From Lachnospiraceae bacterium (GTDB lineage Bacteria > Bacillota > Clostridia > Lachnospirales > Lachnospiraceae), in assembly GCA_024681775.1 (NCBI GenBank), contig JAILAF010000032.1:1-51450 (forward strand): a stretch of 51,450 bases of DNA, given 5' to 3'. The notes under the pieces are model-generated. The model had not been told where the DNA came from. It searched no databases and worked only from the letters and a program-made list of their open reading frames with translations. Below, in pieces: positions 40,890 through 49,701 of this stretch. Position 1 is the stretch's first letter, and each line of letters begins with the position of its first letter. A program made the translations under genes and the position numbers.

Positions 40890-43027
40890 ACGCTCTGTCC
40901 TTCCTCCAGCCCTTCGATCACCCAATAATAGTCATTGTCTTTCCAGCCCGCGATAAAGGAGGTCACGGTATGGATGCCGTTCTCATCCACCACTGTGACA
41001 TAGGTCTGGGTTCCGCCCTGGACCGTGGTCACGGTGGATACTGCCTTGACGGGCACCAGCACGACATCTCTCTCTCTGTCCAGATGCGCCTCGATGTTCA
41101 CGCCCGTCTCCATGTAGCCTCTGGGCTTGACACTCCGCAGCGTCTCGATGATCTCCTGCATGGCATCGTCGGGAAGCGTGGCATAGGCGCTCTCCTGCGC
41201 CATGGAGGAGGTCATGCCGGTAGATCCCAAAGTCACCACGGTGCCGACCGCCTCCCGCTCATTGCCGTTTGCATCCTTCCAGCGGACCGTGATCTCATTG
41301 CCGTATTGCAGAGATCCGTTGGGATTGGGGAGCCGCAGGTAGGCAATGCTCTCATCCAGGATGGTCAGCAGGGACTCTCCCGGCTGCAGTACGGCGCCGT
41401 CGGAGAGGGTGGTGAGCTCGGTCACCAGACCGTCGCAGGGCGCCAGGAGCTCCGTCTTGGCAAAGCAGGTCTTCATTTCACCAATGGTCTCGGTCAGCCG
41501 GGAGATCTGGGTCTCATAGCTTTCCTTCGTATTGATGAGGCGCTGATAGGCCTCGGTGTTCTGTCCGGAGATGGCGATCTGGTAATCGATGTCCTTCTGC
41601 ACATCCTCCAGCGCTTCCCGGAGACGCCGCAGCTTCAGCTGCTTCTCCTCCAGGTCGATGGTATCGCCGGAGACGCTGATCCTCGCCAGCAGATCACCCT
41701 TTTTGACACTGCTCATTTCCTTGGCGACCATCTCCACCAGCGTGACGGTGCCGTAGTCCAGGTCTGCGGTAACGGAGGTGGCCTTCGGATAACTCACATA
41801 GCCCAGGCTGGTGTAGGGGACATCGAAATCGCCCCGCTCCAGCGTGACCACTTTGGAGCCATAGCTGAAATAATTGCTCAGCTGGACCTCCTGGCCGTAC
41901 TCCAGTCCTTCCGTGATTTCGGTGTAGGTGCCGTCGGAGACCCCCTTGGTAACATAAGCCTTGGAGGTGCGTCCGTTTTCCAGGACATTGACAAAATACC
42001 CCAGCTCGTCTCTGTGGATGGAGTCGGAGGAGACGGAAAGCGCGTTCCTGGCCTCGGACTTTACCATGATGAGATAGCCTGCAGCACCCATGGGGATGTC
42101 GCTGCTGTCGCCCAGGATCTTGAAGGTACTGTGGACAGTCTCGCCTGCGGAGACGATCTTGTTGTATTCATCCAGGGTGTAGGGGGTGTATTCCACATCG
42201 TAGAACTTTCCGCCCACGCAGAGGTAGAGCCGCACCACCTTGGACATTTCCTGCGAGTTCTTGTAGACACAGATGAAATTCTTGCTGTTGTCGTTCACCA
42301 CAGCCAGAACGGATTTCTCCTTGCGGACGCCGCTGCCGTTCGTGATCTGGGCGATGGCCCCCAGGGTGCCCTCCGCCTCCGCCTTGATGTAATTGGTCAC
42401 ATCCTTTTCCTTCAGGCGGGAAAGCTGGGATACGGCATGCCTGCGGTCCAGGTCATAGAGGGCATTGCGGGAGGCGATGTCCATATTCACCCGGTCCAGC
42501 TGGAACAGGAGCCGCTGGCAGGCAATGGCAAAATTAGAATCCTCCAGCATCTCGTCGGAGTACTGATCTATGTTCTCCTGCAGATTTGCCGCTTTGACGG
42601 TGTAGACCTCCATGTCGTCCCGATAGGCGCGATCCATGTCCGCCAGCCCCTCCTGGGCGGATTTGATCTGTTCTTTCAGATTCTCATCGTCGGCCTGTGC
42701 CAGGAGCTCTCCTGCGGTAATATGCTCACCGGGATAGCAGAGAAACTCGTCAAAAACCACTTCCTCGGGAAAGCTGTACTCGGTGATGTCGGGATAGATG
42801 ACACCGGGCACCTTGTCGTAATTGATGATGTTCCGGTAGGTCACGATCTCGGATCCCACCGCCGCACTGACAGGATCGATGAGCTCGATATCGGCACTGG
42901 TAAGGTCGCTCTTTTTTGTACTTTCCTCGCCGGTACTCCGGCCGCAGCCGGTCAGGAGCAGGCAGCCGAGCAGAAGGGCTGTGGCCCGCTTTGTTTTTCT
43001 ATTTAATGAAAGATCTTTCAAAACCAT
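40877..43027 (-). CDS. Tandem (double) efflux adaptor lipoprotein
   Basis: A 716-aa lipoprotein with two periplasmic-adaptor modules in series. The signal ends LLTGC with Cys28. Module 1 (about 50-390) has a lipoyl-like half near FLCYPGEHITAGELLAQ, a coiled coil (about 130-190) and a barrel. Module 2 (about 395-716) repeats the pattern: MSSVKKGDLLARIS, a coil from EEKQLKLRRLREALED, LLAPCDGLVTELTTLSDG and a barrel ending GLEEGQSVCLE. HlyD/MacA adaptors are usually 350-450 aa with one module. The start at 43027 has GGAGG 5 bases upstream; a longer reading from 43093 would run through the repeat element. It overlaps the permease gene. Confidence 0.82.
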   Translation of the reverse strand: MVLKDLSLNRKTKRATALLLGCLLLTGCGRSTGEESTKKSDLTSADIELIDPVSAAVGSEIVTYRNIINYDKVPGVIYPDITEYSFPEEVVFDEFLCYPGEHITAGELLAQADDENLKEQIKSAQEGLADMDRAYRDDMEVYTVKAANLQENIDQYSDEMLEDSNFAIACQRLLFQLDRVNMDIASRNALYDLDRRHAVSQLSRLKEKDVTNYIKAEAEGTLGAIAQITNGSGVRKEKSVLAVVNDNSKNFICVYKNSQEMSKVVRLYLCVGGKFYDVEYTPYTLDEYNKIVSAGETVHSTFKILGDSSDIPMGAAGYLIMVKSEARNALSVSSDSIHRDELGYFVNVLENGRTSKAYVTKGVSDGTYTEITEGLEYGQEVQLSNYFSYGSKVVTLERGDFDVPYTSLGYVSYPKATSVTADLDYGTVTLVEMVAKEMSSVKKGDLLARISVSGDTIDLEEKQLKLRRLREALEDVQKDIDYQIAISGQNTEAYQRLINTKESYETQISRLTETIGEMKTCFAKTELLAPCDGLVTELTTLSDGAVLQPGESLLTILDESIAYLRLPNPNGSLQYGNEITVRWKDANGNEREAVGTVVTLGSTGMTSSMAQESAYATLPDDAMQEIIETLRSVKPRGYMETGVNIEAHLDRERDVVLVPVKAVSTVTTVQGGTQTYVTVVDENGIHTVTSFIAGWKDNDYYWVIEGLEEGQSVCLE

Positions 43028-43049
43028 GTAATCCTCCGATTTCATCCAA

Positions 43050-43213
43050 GGGATTGCTCCGTTTCTTCGAAACTCTCGCAATCCCACAACCATTCACAAT
43101 CCGCTGATTTCCCCGCTCCGCAGGGAAATCGCTTCTTGTTCATGTTTGTTCGGGTCCCAAAGACAAGCATTCTCACGGAAGCAAGCTTCCTTCGAATGTT
43201 TGTCCTTGGTCCC
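43050..43213. repeat. Structured intergenic repeat, copy 2 (modules A, B, C)
   Basis: Module A (43050-43085): GGGATTGC/GCAATCCC around GTTTC-TTC-GAAAC. Module B (43106-43130): GATTTCCC/GGGAAATC. Module C (43152-43213): long arms with GACAAGCATTC/GAATGTTTGTC and an inner GGAAGC-AA-GCTTCC. It has the same order, spacing and linkers (CCATTC, AATCCGC, CATGT) as copy 1, with base pairs changed on both sides. Confidence 0.75.
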
Positions 43214-43222
43214 CTTGGATTA

Positions 43223-44323
43223 TCACTTGATGCTCGCTGCGATCCTCTCGCCCTCTTCCAGGCCGGAGATGATCTCCGTGTAGGTATCTCCCTCGAGACC
43301 CACCTCCACATGGCGTACGATGTGCTCGCCCAGCTCATTGATGACATAGACATAGGTCACGTCGCCGGCTCTGTGAAGCGCCCGGGTGGGAACTGCCAGT
43401 ACATGATCCCGCTCTCCCAGCACCTTGGTAATGGAGGCTTTGGTGCCCAGGGCGATGGACAGATCCTCTCCGCCGGAGACGAGACGGAAGCGCAGAGCGT
43501 CCTCCTCGTTTATATCCACCAGCTCCACGGGATAGTCACCGTTGCTTAAGCCACCGTTGATGTTCAGGCTGACGATATCCCCCTGCTGAAACAAGGGTCT
43601 TGCATCCTCGGGCTTGTCCGCAAAGAAATAGCACTCCTCGGGATCCATGATGGTGATCACAACGGAGCCGATGGTGGTGGTACTCTCTTCCAGACCCTGC
43701 CGCACATAGGTCAGAACGCCGTCAAAGGGCGCATAGATCTGATGATCTCCACCGCCGTCTTTAAGCTCCTCCAGGCGGAGCCTTGCGATATAGAGAGAAT
43801 CCTGATAGTTCTCGATGGAGTTCCTGTAGGAATCCTCAATCCGCTCCAGATTGTCCTCATGGACTTCCTGGGTGTAGCCCTTCCCGTCATCCTTCACGGC
43901 AAACTCGAAATTCTCCTCCAGGATGTCCTGGGCCTTCTTCTGCTCCAGGGCCTCCAGCTGCAGTTCCATACGACGGATCTCGTACTCCTTGTCCGCGATC
44001 TGGTCGGCGGTGTCCTTGGTCCCCAGGGAGATCAGGAGCTGCCCCGCTTTCACGAAGTCGCCCTTCTCCACCAGCACCTCTTCCACCTTCTCCCGCTCCA
44101 CGTCAAAGGAAAGGTCCTCGGAAATGACGGAGCGATACTCCAGCGTGATCTTCTTGGTCAGGGTCACATCCTGATAGGTGACACCCACCACGCCGGCGAT
44201 TTCTTCCTCCTCTTCCTCGATAATGATCATTTTCGGCTCTTCCGCTTCCTGGGCACAGCCGGAAAAGAGCAGGCCGGATGCCAGAAGCAGCGTCAATGTT
44301 TTTGTAAGCGTTTTCTTTTGCAT
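43223..44323 (-). CDS. Efflux adaptor lipoprotein, MacA/HlyD type
   Basis: A 366-aa lipoprotein (lipobox FSGC, Cys23) and first gene of the efflux operon. After an acidic run of glutamates (about 36-41) it has a lipoyl half-motif VEKGDFVKAGQLLISL, a helical hairpin (about 105-190), the second lipoyl half IYAPFDGVLTYV and a beta-barrel, ending EEGERIAASIK. This is the single-module adaptor of MacAB-type systems in Gram-positives, linking permease and cell wall side. It has its own promoter with an operator-like dyad (44368-44401), and a cre-like sequence lies inside codons 3-7. GGGATGG precedes the ATG. Confidence 0.9.
   Translation of the reverse strand: MQKKTLTKTLTLLLASGLLFSGCAQEAEEPKMIIIEEEEEEIAGVVGVTYQDVTLTKKITLEYRSVISEDLSFDVEREKVEEVLVEKGDFVKAGQLLISLGTKDTADQIADKEYEIRRMELQLEALEQKKAQDILEENFEFAVKDDGKGYTQEVHEDNLERIEDSYRNSIENYQDSLYIARLRLEELKDGGGDHQIYAPFDGVLTYVRQGLEESTTTIGSVVITIMDPEECYFFADKPEDARPLFQQGDIVSLNINGGLSNGDYPVELVDINEEDALRFRLVSGGEDLSIALGTKASITKVLGERDHVLAVPTRALHRAGDVTYVYVINELGEHIVRHVEVGLEGDTYTEIISGLEEGERIAASIK
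44303..44316. promoter_or_regulatory. cre-like sequence in the adaptor coding start
   Basis: TGTAAGCGTTTTCT fits the Bacillus catabolite-repression consensus TGWAARCGYTWNCW at every position. It lies just inside the first gene of the efflux operon, where CcpA could block elongation. A chance match is possible. Confidence 0.35.
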
Positions 44324-44367
44324 AAATCCATCCCACCGTATTGTTGCGACATATAGCCACTTTGCCT

Positions 44368-44401
44368 ATTATAGTTGGGTTTACTGATTTTGAATACCCA
44401 A
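44368..44401 (-). promoter_or_regulatory. Promoter and dyad of the efflux operon
   Basis: A perfect TATAAT (44368-44373, minus strand) has a weak TATTCA -35 at 17 bases. TTGGGT (44375-44380) and ACCCAA (44396-44401) form an inverted repeat over the spacer, a common place for a repressor or MerR-type activator site. Confidence 0.55.
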
Positions 44402-44445
44402 TTTTTGCAAAAAAATGCCCAGATATTCGCATGATGGCAACAAAA

Positions 44446-44470
44446 AAAGACCCGGAAAAACCGGGTCTTT
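44446..44470 (-). terminator. Terminator of the GGDEF/EAL-MCP-DegV run
   Basis: AAAGACCCGG (44446-44455) and CCGGGTCTTT (44461-44470), 5-base loop, with seven T's on the minus strand, 30 bases after the GGDEF/EAL stop. Confidence 0.9.
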
Positions 44471-44500
44471 GGAAACGCTTACTTTTTTTCAATCCTTACA

Positions 44501-46792
44501 TCACACCGCAGCATCCTTTTTCATGAAACGCTCCTCGAACTCTGCGGGCGAGATCGGCTTTGCAAAATAATATCCCTGGAACATGTCGCAGCCCATCTCC
44601 GTCAGGAATGCCACCTGCTCCGCTTCCTCCACGCCCTCGGAGATCACCGGGATCTCCAGACGCTTTGCCAGGCCGATGATGAGCTCCAGGATGGCGCGGG
44701 TCCGGCCTTCGTTCTCGGTCTTGGACAGGAAAAGCATGTCCACCTTCAGTACGTCCACGGGCATGTCCTTCAGCATGTTCAGCGAGGAGTAGCCGCTGCC
44801 GAAATCGTCCATCTCCAGCAGGAAGCCTTTTTCGCGGAGCTGGTTGATGACCTCGATCTTGCGGTCCATATCCTTGATGAACGTGGACTCGGTGATCTCC
44901 AGGCGCAGGAGTGCGGGATCCACATCGTATTTCTGCACGAGACCGTAGATCACTTCATAGACATCCACAAAGTAGAAATCCTTCTGGGAGATGTTGACGG
45001 AGATATACATATCCTTCCGCCCCTCTTCCTTCCAGCGCTTCAGGATCCGGCAGGCGTACTCCCAGATGTACATGTCGATCTTGACCACCATGCCGTTCTT
45101 TTCCAGGATGGGCATGAATCTGCCGGGGGTGAGGAACCCTTCGGTGGCGTGGTTCCAGCGGACCAGAGCCTCGCATCCTTCGGTCTTGCCCGCGGTGTTG
45201 ACCTGGGCCTGCAGGTAGGGAACAATGTCGCCGTTTTTCAGGGCATCGTCCAGGGTCGCCACGATCTTCTGCTCCCAGAGAATGCCCTCTCTGAGGCTGT
45301 CATCGTAGAAGGCGATCCGCTGCTGCAGCTCATTCTTCACGGTGGACAGGGCGATAAATGCTCTGTCATACATACCTGCGGCGGAAAGCTTGGAATTGCG
45401 GACCTCGTAGACGCCCAGGTGCACCACCAGGGGATAGGAATCCTGGTCCTTGACGTAGGCCACGGTGCGGGTGCCCTCGGTGAACTGTTCAGGGTTAAAG
45501 TCCTTGCTCTTCAGGATGAGACCGTATTTATCGGCACCGATGCGGCCGAAGATATCGCCTTCCTTCAGACCGGCCTTGACCTTGTCCGCCAGTTTGATAA
45601 GGATCTCATCTCCCACCTCGGAACCGAAGATGTCGTTGATCATCTTGAATTCCTTGATATCGGAGACCACTACGGTATAGCGCTCTTCGGGATGTTCCCG
45701 GATCAGCTTCTCCGTCAGACGATAGAGCTCCTCCCGGTTGTAGATACCGGTCAGGGAGTCATGGGTGGCTTTATAGGTCTCCTCCGCCAGCCGCTGGTTC
45801 TCTTCCGTCACATCCTCCACGAGGATGTAATAACCGGTGTAAGTCATGCGCTCATCGTAGACAGAGCTGAACTCCACGGACACCACCCGGTCATCGCTGA
45901 ACAGGTGGGCGGTGTTTTTCCCGCGGTCCTTGGAGTAGAGGATGTCGGGATCGAACATCTCCCCCATAATGGCCTCAGCCTTCTCCATGGATCGCTTGTT
46001 GGGGAGACGGAACATCTCCCGGGCACTGTCATTGTAAAAGATACATTTTCCGTCGGAATCGAAGCAGAACAGGGCATCCCCCATGCTGCCCACCACATTG
46101 GTGAGCATCCGGTCCGTCAGGAGGTACATCTGATATTGCAGGGAAATGAAATAGATCAGCACGGAACCGACGCCGTATCCCAGGATGGACAGATCCACAT
46201 GGAAATTCCCGAAGATGGTATAGAACTCCCATGCGCCGGTCACCAGCATCACCACCAGGATGAAAAAGTATTTTTCCAGATAGACCCGGGAGGTCTCGGT
46301 GATCTTGCGGATCAGATACAGCAGCGCAATGACCATGACCAATGCGTTGATGGCGAGGTGCACCTTATGGTACCAGAGGGATACCAGCTTGTAGATCATG
46401 CGGCCGTCGGCCATATAGTCGGGGGTCACGTCAAAGACATGGTGAAGCAGCGGATTGAGGAACACGGAAAGTGTATCGATCCCCATGATAACGATCCAGA
46501 TGGTCCGGTTCCTGGAGCCCTCGTAAGGGTAATTGCAATAGTCCATGATGAACCGGTAAATGGCGAGCAGCATCCAGTCGGTGCCGATGAAGAAGAGGAC
46601 AAAGCCCAGCCTCGTCACCATCTCTCTTCTCGTCAGCACCAACACAATATTGGCAGCCATGGGCAGGATCGTTACAAACAGCAGTTTCGAAACGGATAAG
46701 GCCACTTTCCGGCCGTCCCGGTGCGCAGCTGTCCCGGCTATGATGTTGAAACATATGAAGAAAGACAGAGAAACAACATATGCGCCGATCAT
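44501..46792 (-). CDS. Membrane PAS-GGDEF-EAL protein, likely c-di-GMP phosphodiesterase
   Basis: A 763-aa inner-membrane signalling protein. Six or seven spans occupy residues 1-225, a PAS-like domain about 230-330, a GGDEF domain 340-500 and an EAL domain 510-760. The GGDEF signature reads GADKY (419-423), so cyclase activity is unlikely. The EAL domain keeps E541 in EALVRW, N600, E632, the DDFGSGYSS loop (662-670), K683, E719 and Q739, so it should hydrolyse c-di-GMP to pGpG. The degenerate GGDEF may bind GTP as a regulator. Three bases separate it from the chemotaxis receptor gene, suggesting a motility link. Confidence 0.92.
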   Translation of the reverse strand: MIGAYVVSLSFFICFNIIAGTAAHRDGRKVALSVSKLLFVTILPMAANIVLVLTRREMVTRLGFVLFFIGTDWMLLAIYRFIMDYCNYPYEGSRNRTIWIVIMGIDTLSVFLNPLLHHVFDVTPDYMADGRMIYKLVSLWYHKVHLAINALVMVIALLYLIRKITETSRVYLEKYFFILVVMLVTGAWEFYTIFGNFHVDLSILGYGVGSVLIYFISLQYQMYLLTDRMLTNVVGSMGDALFCFDSDGKCIFYNDSAREMFRLPNKRSMEKAEAIMGEMFDPDILYSKDRGKNTAHLFSDDRVVSVEFSSVYDERMTYTGYYILVEDVTEENQRLAEETYKATHDSLTGIYNREELYRLTEKLIREHPEERYTVVVSDIKEFKMINDIFGSEVGDEILIKLADKVKAGLKEGDIFGRIGADKYGLILKSKDFNPEQFTEGTRTVAYVKDQDSYPLVVHLGVYEVRNSKLSAAGMYDRAFIALSTVKNELQQRIAFYDDSLREGILWEQKIVATLDDALKNGDIVPYLQAQVNTAGKTEGCEALVRWNHATEGFLTPGRFMPILEKNGMVVKIDMYIWEYACRILKRWKEEGRKDMYISVNISQKDFYFVDVYEVIYGLVQKYDVDPALLRLEITESTFIKDMDRKIEVINQLREKGFLLEMDDFGSGYSSLNMLKDMPVDVLKVDMLFLSKTENEGRTRAILELIIGLAKRLEIPVISEGVEEAEQVAFLTEMGCDMFQGYYFAKPISPAEFEERFMKKDAAV

Positions 46793-46795
46793 ACT

Positions 46796-48604
46796 CTACT
46801 CCATGATAAACTTCTCAATGATTCCATTCAGATTTTCCACGCACTTGCGGCACTCGTCCACCTTCAGCTGGGTATCGCTCATGCCGCATACGATATCCGT
46901 GGTCTTGCCTGCGATGTCGGAGACACCGTTTGCAGAGCTTCCCACAGACTCGCTGATGGAGGATACGGCCTCCACGATCCTGCCGATGGTACCTATCAGA
47001 TCGTCCACGCCGGCCTTGATGCTGATCATGCTGTCCTTGAACATGTCCGCATCTTCCTCGTACCGGACGCCCACCTGCTTGAAGCCGTCGTAATCCTTCA
47101 GCACGGTCTCCTCCAGGAAGGTATTCATCTCCTCCAGGCAGGAAGCCATCCGGTTCACGGCGGTATTGACCTCGCTGACGATGGCATTGATGTCACCCAC
47201 AGCCTTGGAGGTCTGGCCTGCCAGATTGCCGATCTCGGTGGCCACCACTGCAAAGCCTCTTCCGGCCTCTCCCGCTCTGGCCGCCTCGATGGAAGCGTTC
47301 AGGGCCAGCAGACTGGTCTGGGAGGAGATGGCCATGATGGTATCGGTGAGTTCGTTGATCTTGTCCACCACCTTGGAATCCTCGATGGCGCGGTCGGATC
47401 TGGATTTCACGCCATCGTAGATCTGGCGGGTACGCTCGGAGGAAGCGTCGGTATCGGAGCGGAGCTCCTTTGCCCTGTCCTTGACCTCGTCGGACATGAG
47501 GGTTCCGTCGTTTGCCATCATCTCGATCTGGTGCGTGGAATTCTGGATATTGGCGATGCCCTGGTTGATGGTCTCGGTATCCGCTGCACACTCTTCCATT
47601 GCAGCAGCCAGCTCCTGGGTGGTCGCCGAGTTGTCGGTACACATCTCGTTTACGGCATCCGTGGTCTCCCGGAGTTCATCCACATTGGTGTCCACGATAC
47701 GGGAGGTCTCCCCCAGGATTCCCAATACATTGCGCAGCTCCTGGCGCATGTTTCTGACCACATTGCCCATGAGACCGATCTCGTCGGTGCGCTTGCAGAT
47801 CTTGTTGGACTTGGGGTTGTGCCGGAAGTCAAACTCAGCAGTACCGCGGATGATCTCCACGATATCGTTGATGGGTGCCATAAAGAGGCGGATGATCACG
47901 AAGAACGCGACCAGCGCCAGGATCAGCACGATGACCGCCATCAGGATCAGCTTGGTCCGAAGGGCATAAATGGGAGCCATGACCTTATCATAATCCCCTG
48001 TCACGATGATCATGCTGCCGCCGGCGGTAAAGGCATATCCCGCGTACTTCAGGGCTCCCTTGTACTCATAGATCACGGAGCCGGAGCCGATGGATGCGGG
48101 GCTCTCCCCGGACTGCAGTCTGCCCACCAGTCCCTTCACGGCTGCATTCTCGACGCTGCCGCCGATCTTGTCAACGGTGGGATGATACATCATGATACCC
48201 TCGGCGCTGACCATATAGGCGTAGGACCCCTGGACGCCGGTGATCTCCACATTGCCAAGCACATCTTTCAGGCTTCTCTGGACCACGTCCCGGGTTCCAT
48301 CCGGGTTGTCCTTCAGGAGGGAGACAAAATACGCTTCCACTTCCTTGCCGTTGGACGCCGTCTCATAGGTCCTGGACAGGCTCTCCAGCTCGCCGGAAAC
48401 GGCAGATGCGGTCACCTCCGCCACGTTCTGGGTGTAATTCTTGTAGACCCCCTCCACGGTGGCCTGGGAATCGGTGATCGCCACGATGGTCAGGACCGCC
48501 ACCAGGATGGTCCCTCCCAGGGCGAAGAGCCCGATGATCTTGGTGGACAGGGATTTGAAAAACGGTACCTTTGTCCCATCACTGTTCTTTTTCTGACTCG
48601 CCAT
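46796..48604 (-). CDS. Methyl-accepting chemotaxis protein
   Basis: A 602-aa chemoreceptor. A first span (about 22-45), an extracellular sensor of about 165 residues with a dCache-like [15 protein letters not shown] segment, a second span (about 220-245) and a HAMP-like region. The long cytoplasmic coiled coil has the signalling tip [20 protein letters not shown] then [15 protein letters not shown], which contacts CheW/CheA. The sensor has ATGVQG-like and [10 protein letters not shown] segments as in small-molecule Cache sensors, but the ligand is unknown. It precedes the GGDEF/EAL gene by 3 bases and follows the DegV gene by 55. Confidence 0.94.
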   Translation of the reverse strand: MASQKKNSDGTKVPFFKSLSTKIIGLFALGGTILVAVLTIVAITDSQATVEGVYKNYTQNVAEVTASAVSGELESLSRTYETASNGKEVEAYFVSLLKDNPDGTRDVVQRSLKDVLGNVEITGVQGSYAYMVSAEGIMMYHPTVDKIGGSVENAAVKGLVGRLQSGESPASIGSGSVIYEYKGALKYAGYAFTAGGSMIIVTGDYDKVMAPIYALRTKLILMAVIVLILALVAFFVIIRLFMAPINDIVEIIRGTAEFDFRHNPKSNKICKRTDEIGLMGNVVRNMRQELRNVLGILGETSRIVDTNVDELRETTDAVNEMCTDNSATTQELAAAMEECAADTETINQGIANIQNSTHQIEMMANDGTLMSDEVKDRAKELRSDTDASSERTRQIYDGVKSRSDRAIEDSKVVDKINELTDTIMAISSQTSLLALNASIEAARAGEAGRGFAVVATEIGNLAGQTSKAVGDINAIVSEVNTAVNRMASCLEEMNTFLEETVLKDYDGFKQVGVRYEEDADMFKDSMISIKAGVDDLIGTIGRIVEAVSSISESVGSSANGVSDIAGKTTDIVCGMSDTQLKVDECRKCVENLNGIIEKFIME

Positions 48605-48630
48605 AATACCTACCTCTCAAAGTTTATTCT

Positions 48631-48648
48631 CGGAGGTACCCCCCTCCG
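48631..48648. other. Short hairpin between DegV and chemoreceptor genes
   Basis: CGGAGG (48631-48636) and CCTCCG (48643-48648) form a 6-bp stem with no T-run. It may be a processing site or a weak attenuator in the 55-base spacer. Confidence 0.35.
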
Positions 48649-48659
48649 GATGGTTTGGA

Positions 48660-49550
48660 TCAGTCTATTCTCTCATCCCCCCAGAAAAAGAGAGCGACGG
48701 TGCCGGGACCGGTATGGGCCCCGATGGTGGTGCCGATGCTGACGATGACGGGCTTGCCGTCCATCTTAGGAAATCTGGCGGTGATCATCTCCGCCACAGC
48801 CTGGGCATCTTCCTCACAGGCGGAATTGCTGATGTAAACCTTCCCGGAGTAATCCAGGCCGCCCTCGGCGTGCTCTTCCATCAGATCCACCACGCGGGAA
48901 ATGACCTTTTTCTTGGTGCGGATCTTCTCCCGGGGAATCAGATGACCGGTGTTGCTCACATTGAGCAGCGGGCAGATGTTCAGGGCATTCCCCACAAAGC
49001 CTGCGGTCTTGGAGACTCTTCCGCCCTTCACGTAGAAGGTCAGATCCATGGAGAAGAACCAGTGATGGAGTCTCAGGCGGTTTTCCTCCGCCCATTTTTT
49101 CAGCTCATCGATGCTGCAGCCTGCTTTTTTCTTCTCGCCCAGGGCGGTCATCAGAAGGCCGTAGCCGGAGGAGGCTGCCAGGGAGTCGACGATGTAGATC
49201 TTGCGGTCGGGATATTTCTCTCCCAGAAGGTCTCTGGCCACCAGGGCGGAATTCATGACGCCGGTAATGCCGGAGGAAAGGCACAGATGCAGGATATCCT
49301 TTCCCTCCTTCAGGAAGGCTTCAAAGTATTCGACGAACTCCTCCACATTGATCTGGGAAGTGCTGGTGTCGGCACCGTTCGCCATGGCGTTGTAAAAATC
49401 GGGAAAGCTCATGGACTTGCCGAGGTCGTCGGGATATTCCTTACCGTCCAGGGTGTAGTGGAAGCAGATGTAGTGAATATCTAGGTCGCGGAACATTTCC
49501 TCGGTGAGATCTGCTGTGGAGCAGCAGCTCAAAATGTAGGAATCGGACAT
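48660..49550 (-). CDS. DegV family fatty-acid-binding protein
   Basis: A 296-aa DegV protein; family members bind a fatty acid, and some act as FakB partners of the FakA fatty acid kinase. Blocks are typical: SCCSTADLTEEMF near the start, DTSTSQIN, ILHLCLSSGITGVMNSA, VDSLAASSGYGLL, FYVKGGRVSKT and the C-terminal IGTTIGAHTGPGTVALFF. Ser and Thr in the SGxTG and GTTIGAHTGPG motifs normally hold the carboxylate. The start at 49550 has GGAG upstream; a longer reading from 49622 would begin before the promoter's ribosome region. It has its own promoter. Confidence 0.93.
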   Translation of the reverse strand: MSDSYILSCCSTADLTEEMFRDLDIHYICFHYTLDGKEYPDDLGKSMSFPDFYNAMANGADTSTSQINVEEFVEYFEAFLKEGKDILHLCLSSGITGVMNSALVARDLLGEKYPDRKIYIVDSLAASSGYGLLMTALGEKKKAGCSIDELKKWAEENRLRLHHWFFSMDLTFYVKGGRVSKTAGFVGNALNICPLLNVSNTGHLIPREKIRTKKKVISRVVDLMEEHAEGGLDYSGKVYISNSACEEDAQAVAEMITARFPKMDGKPVIVSIGTTIGAHTGPGTVALFFWGDERID

Positions 49551-49589
49551 GGGCTTATGGTCTCCTTTTTGTGAAAATATACTGTTTTT

Positions 49590-49619
49590 ATTGTAGCACA
49601 TGGGCAGGAAAAATGTGCA
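49590..49619 (-). promoter_or_regulatory. Promoter of the DegV gene
   Basis: TACAAT (49590-49595) with TGC just before it forms an extended -10; TGCACA (49614-49619) is 18 bases upstream. It lies about 40 bases before the ATG. Confidence 0.45.
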
Positions 49620-49655
49620 CACTTTATAAAATGTTCAGACACATCACATACAAAA

Positions 49656-49688
49656 AAGCAGGCAGAGGCTTATAGCCTCTGCCTGCTT
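49656..49688 (-). terminator. Terminator of the xxxLxxG-repeat protein gene
   Basis: A perfect 14-bp stem AAGCAGGCAGAGGC/GCCTCTGCCTGCTT with a 5-base loop, followed by six T's on the minus strand. Confidence 0.93.
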
Positions 49689-49701
49689 AATTAACTATGA
49701 T

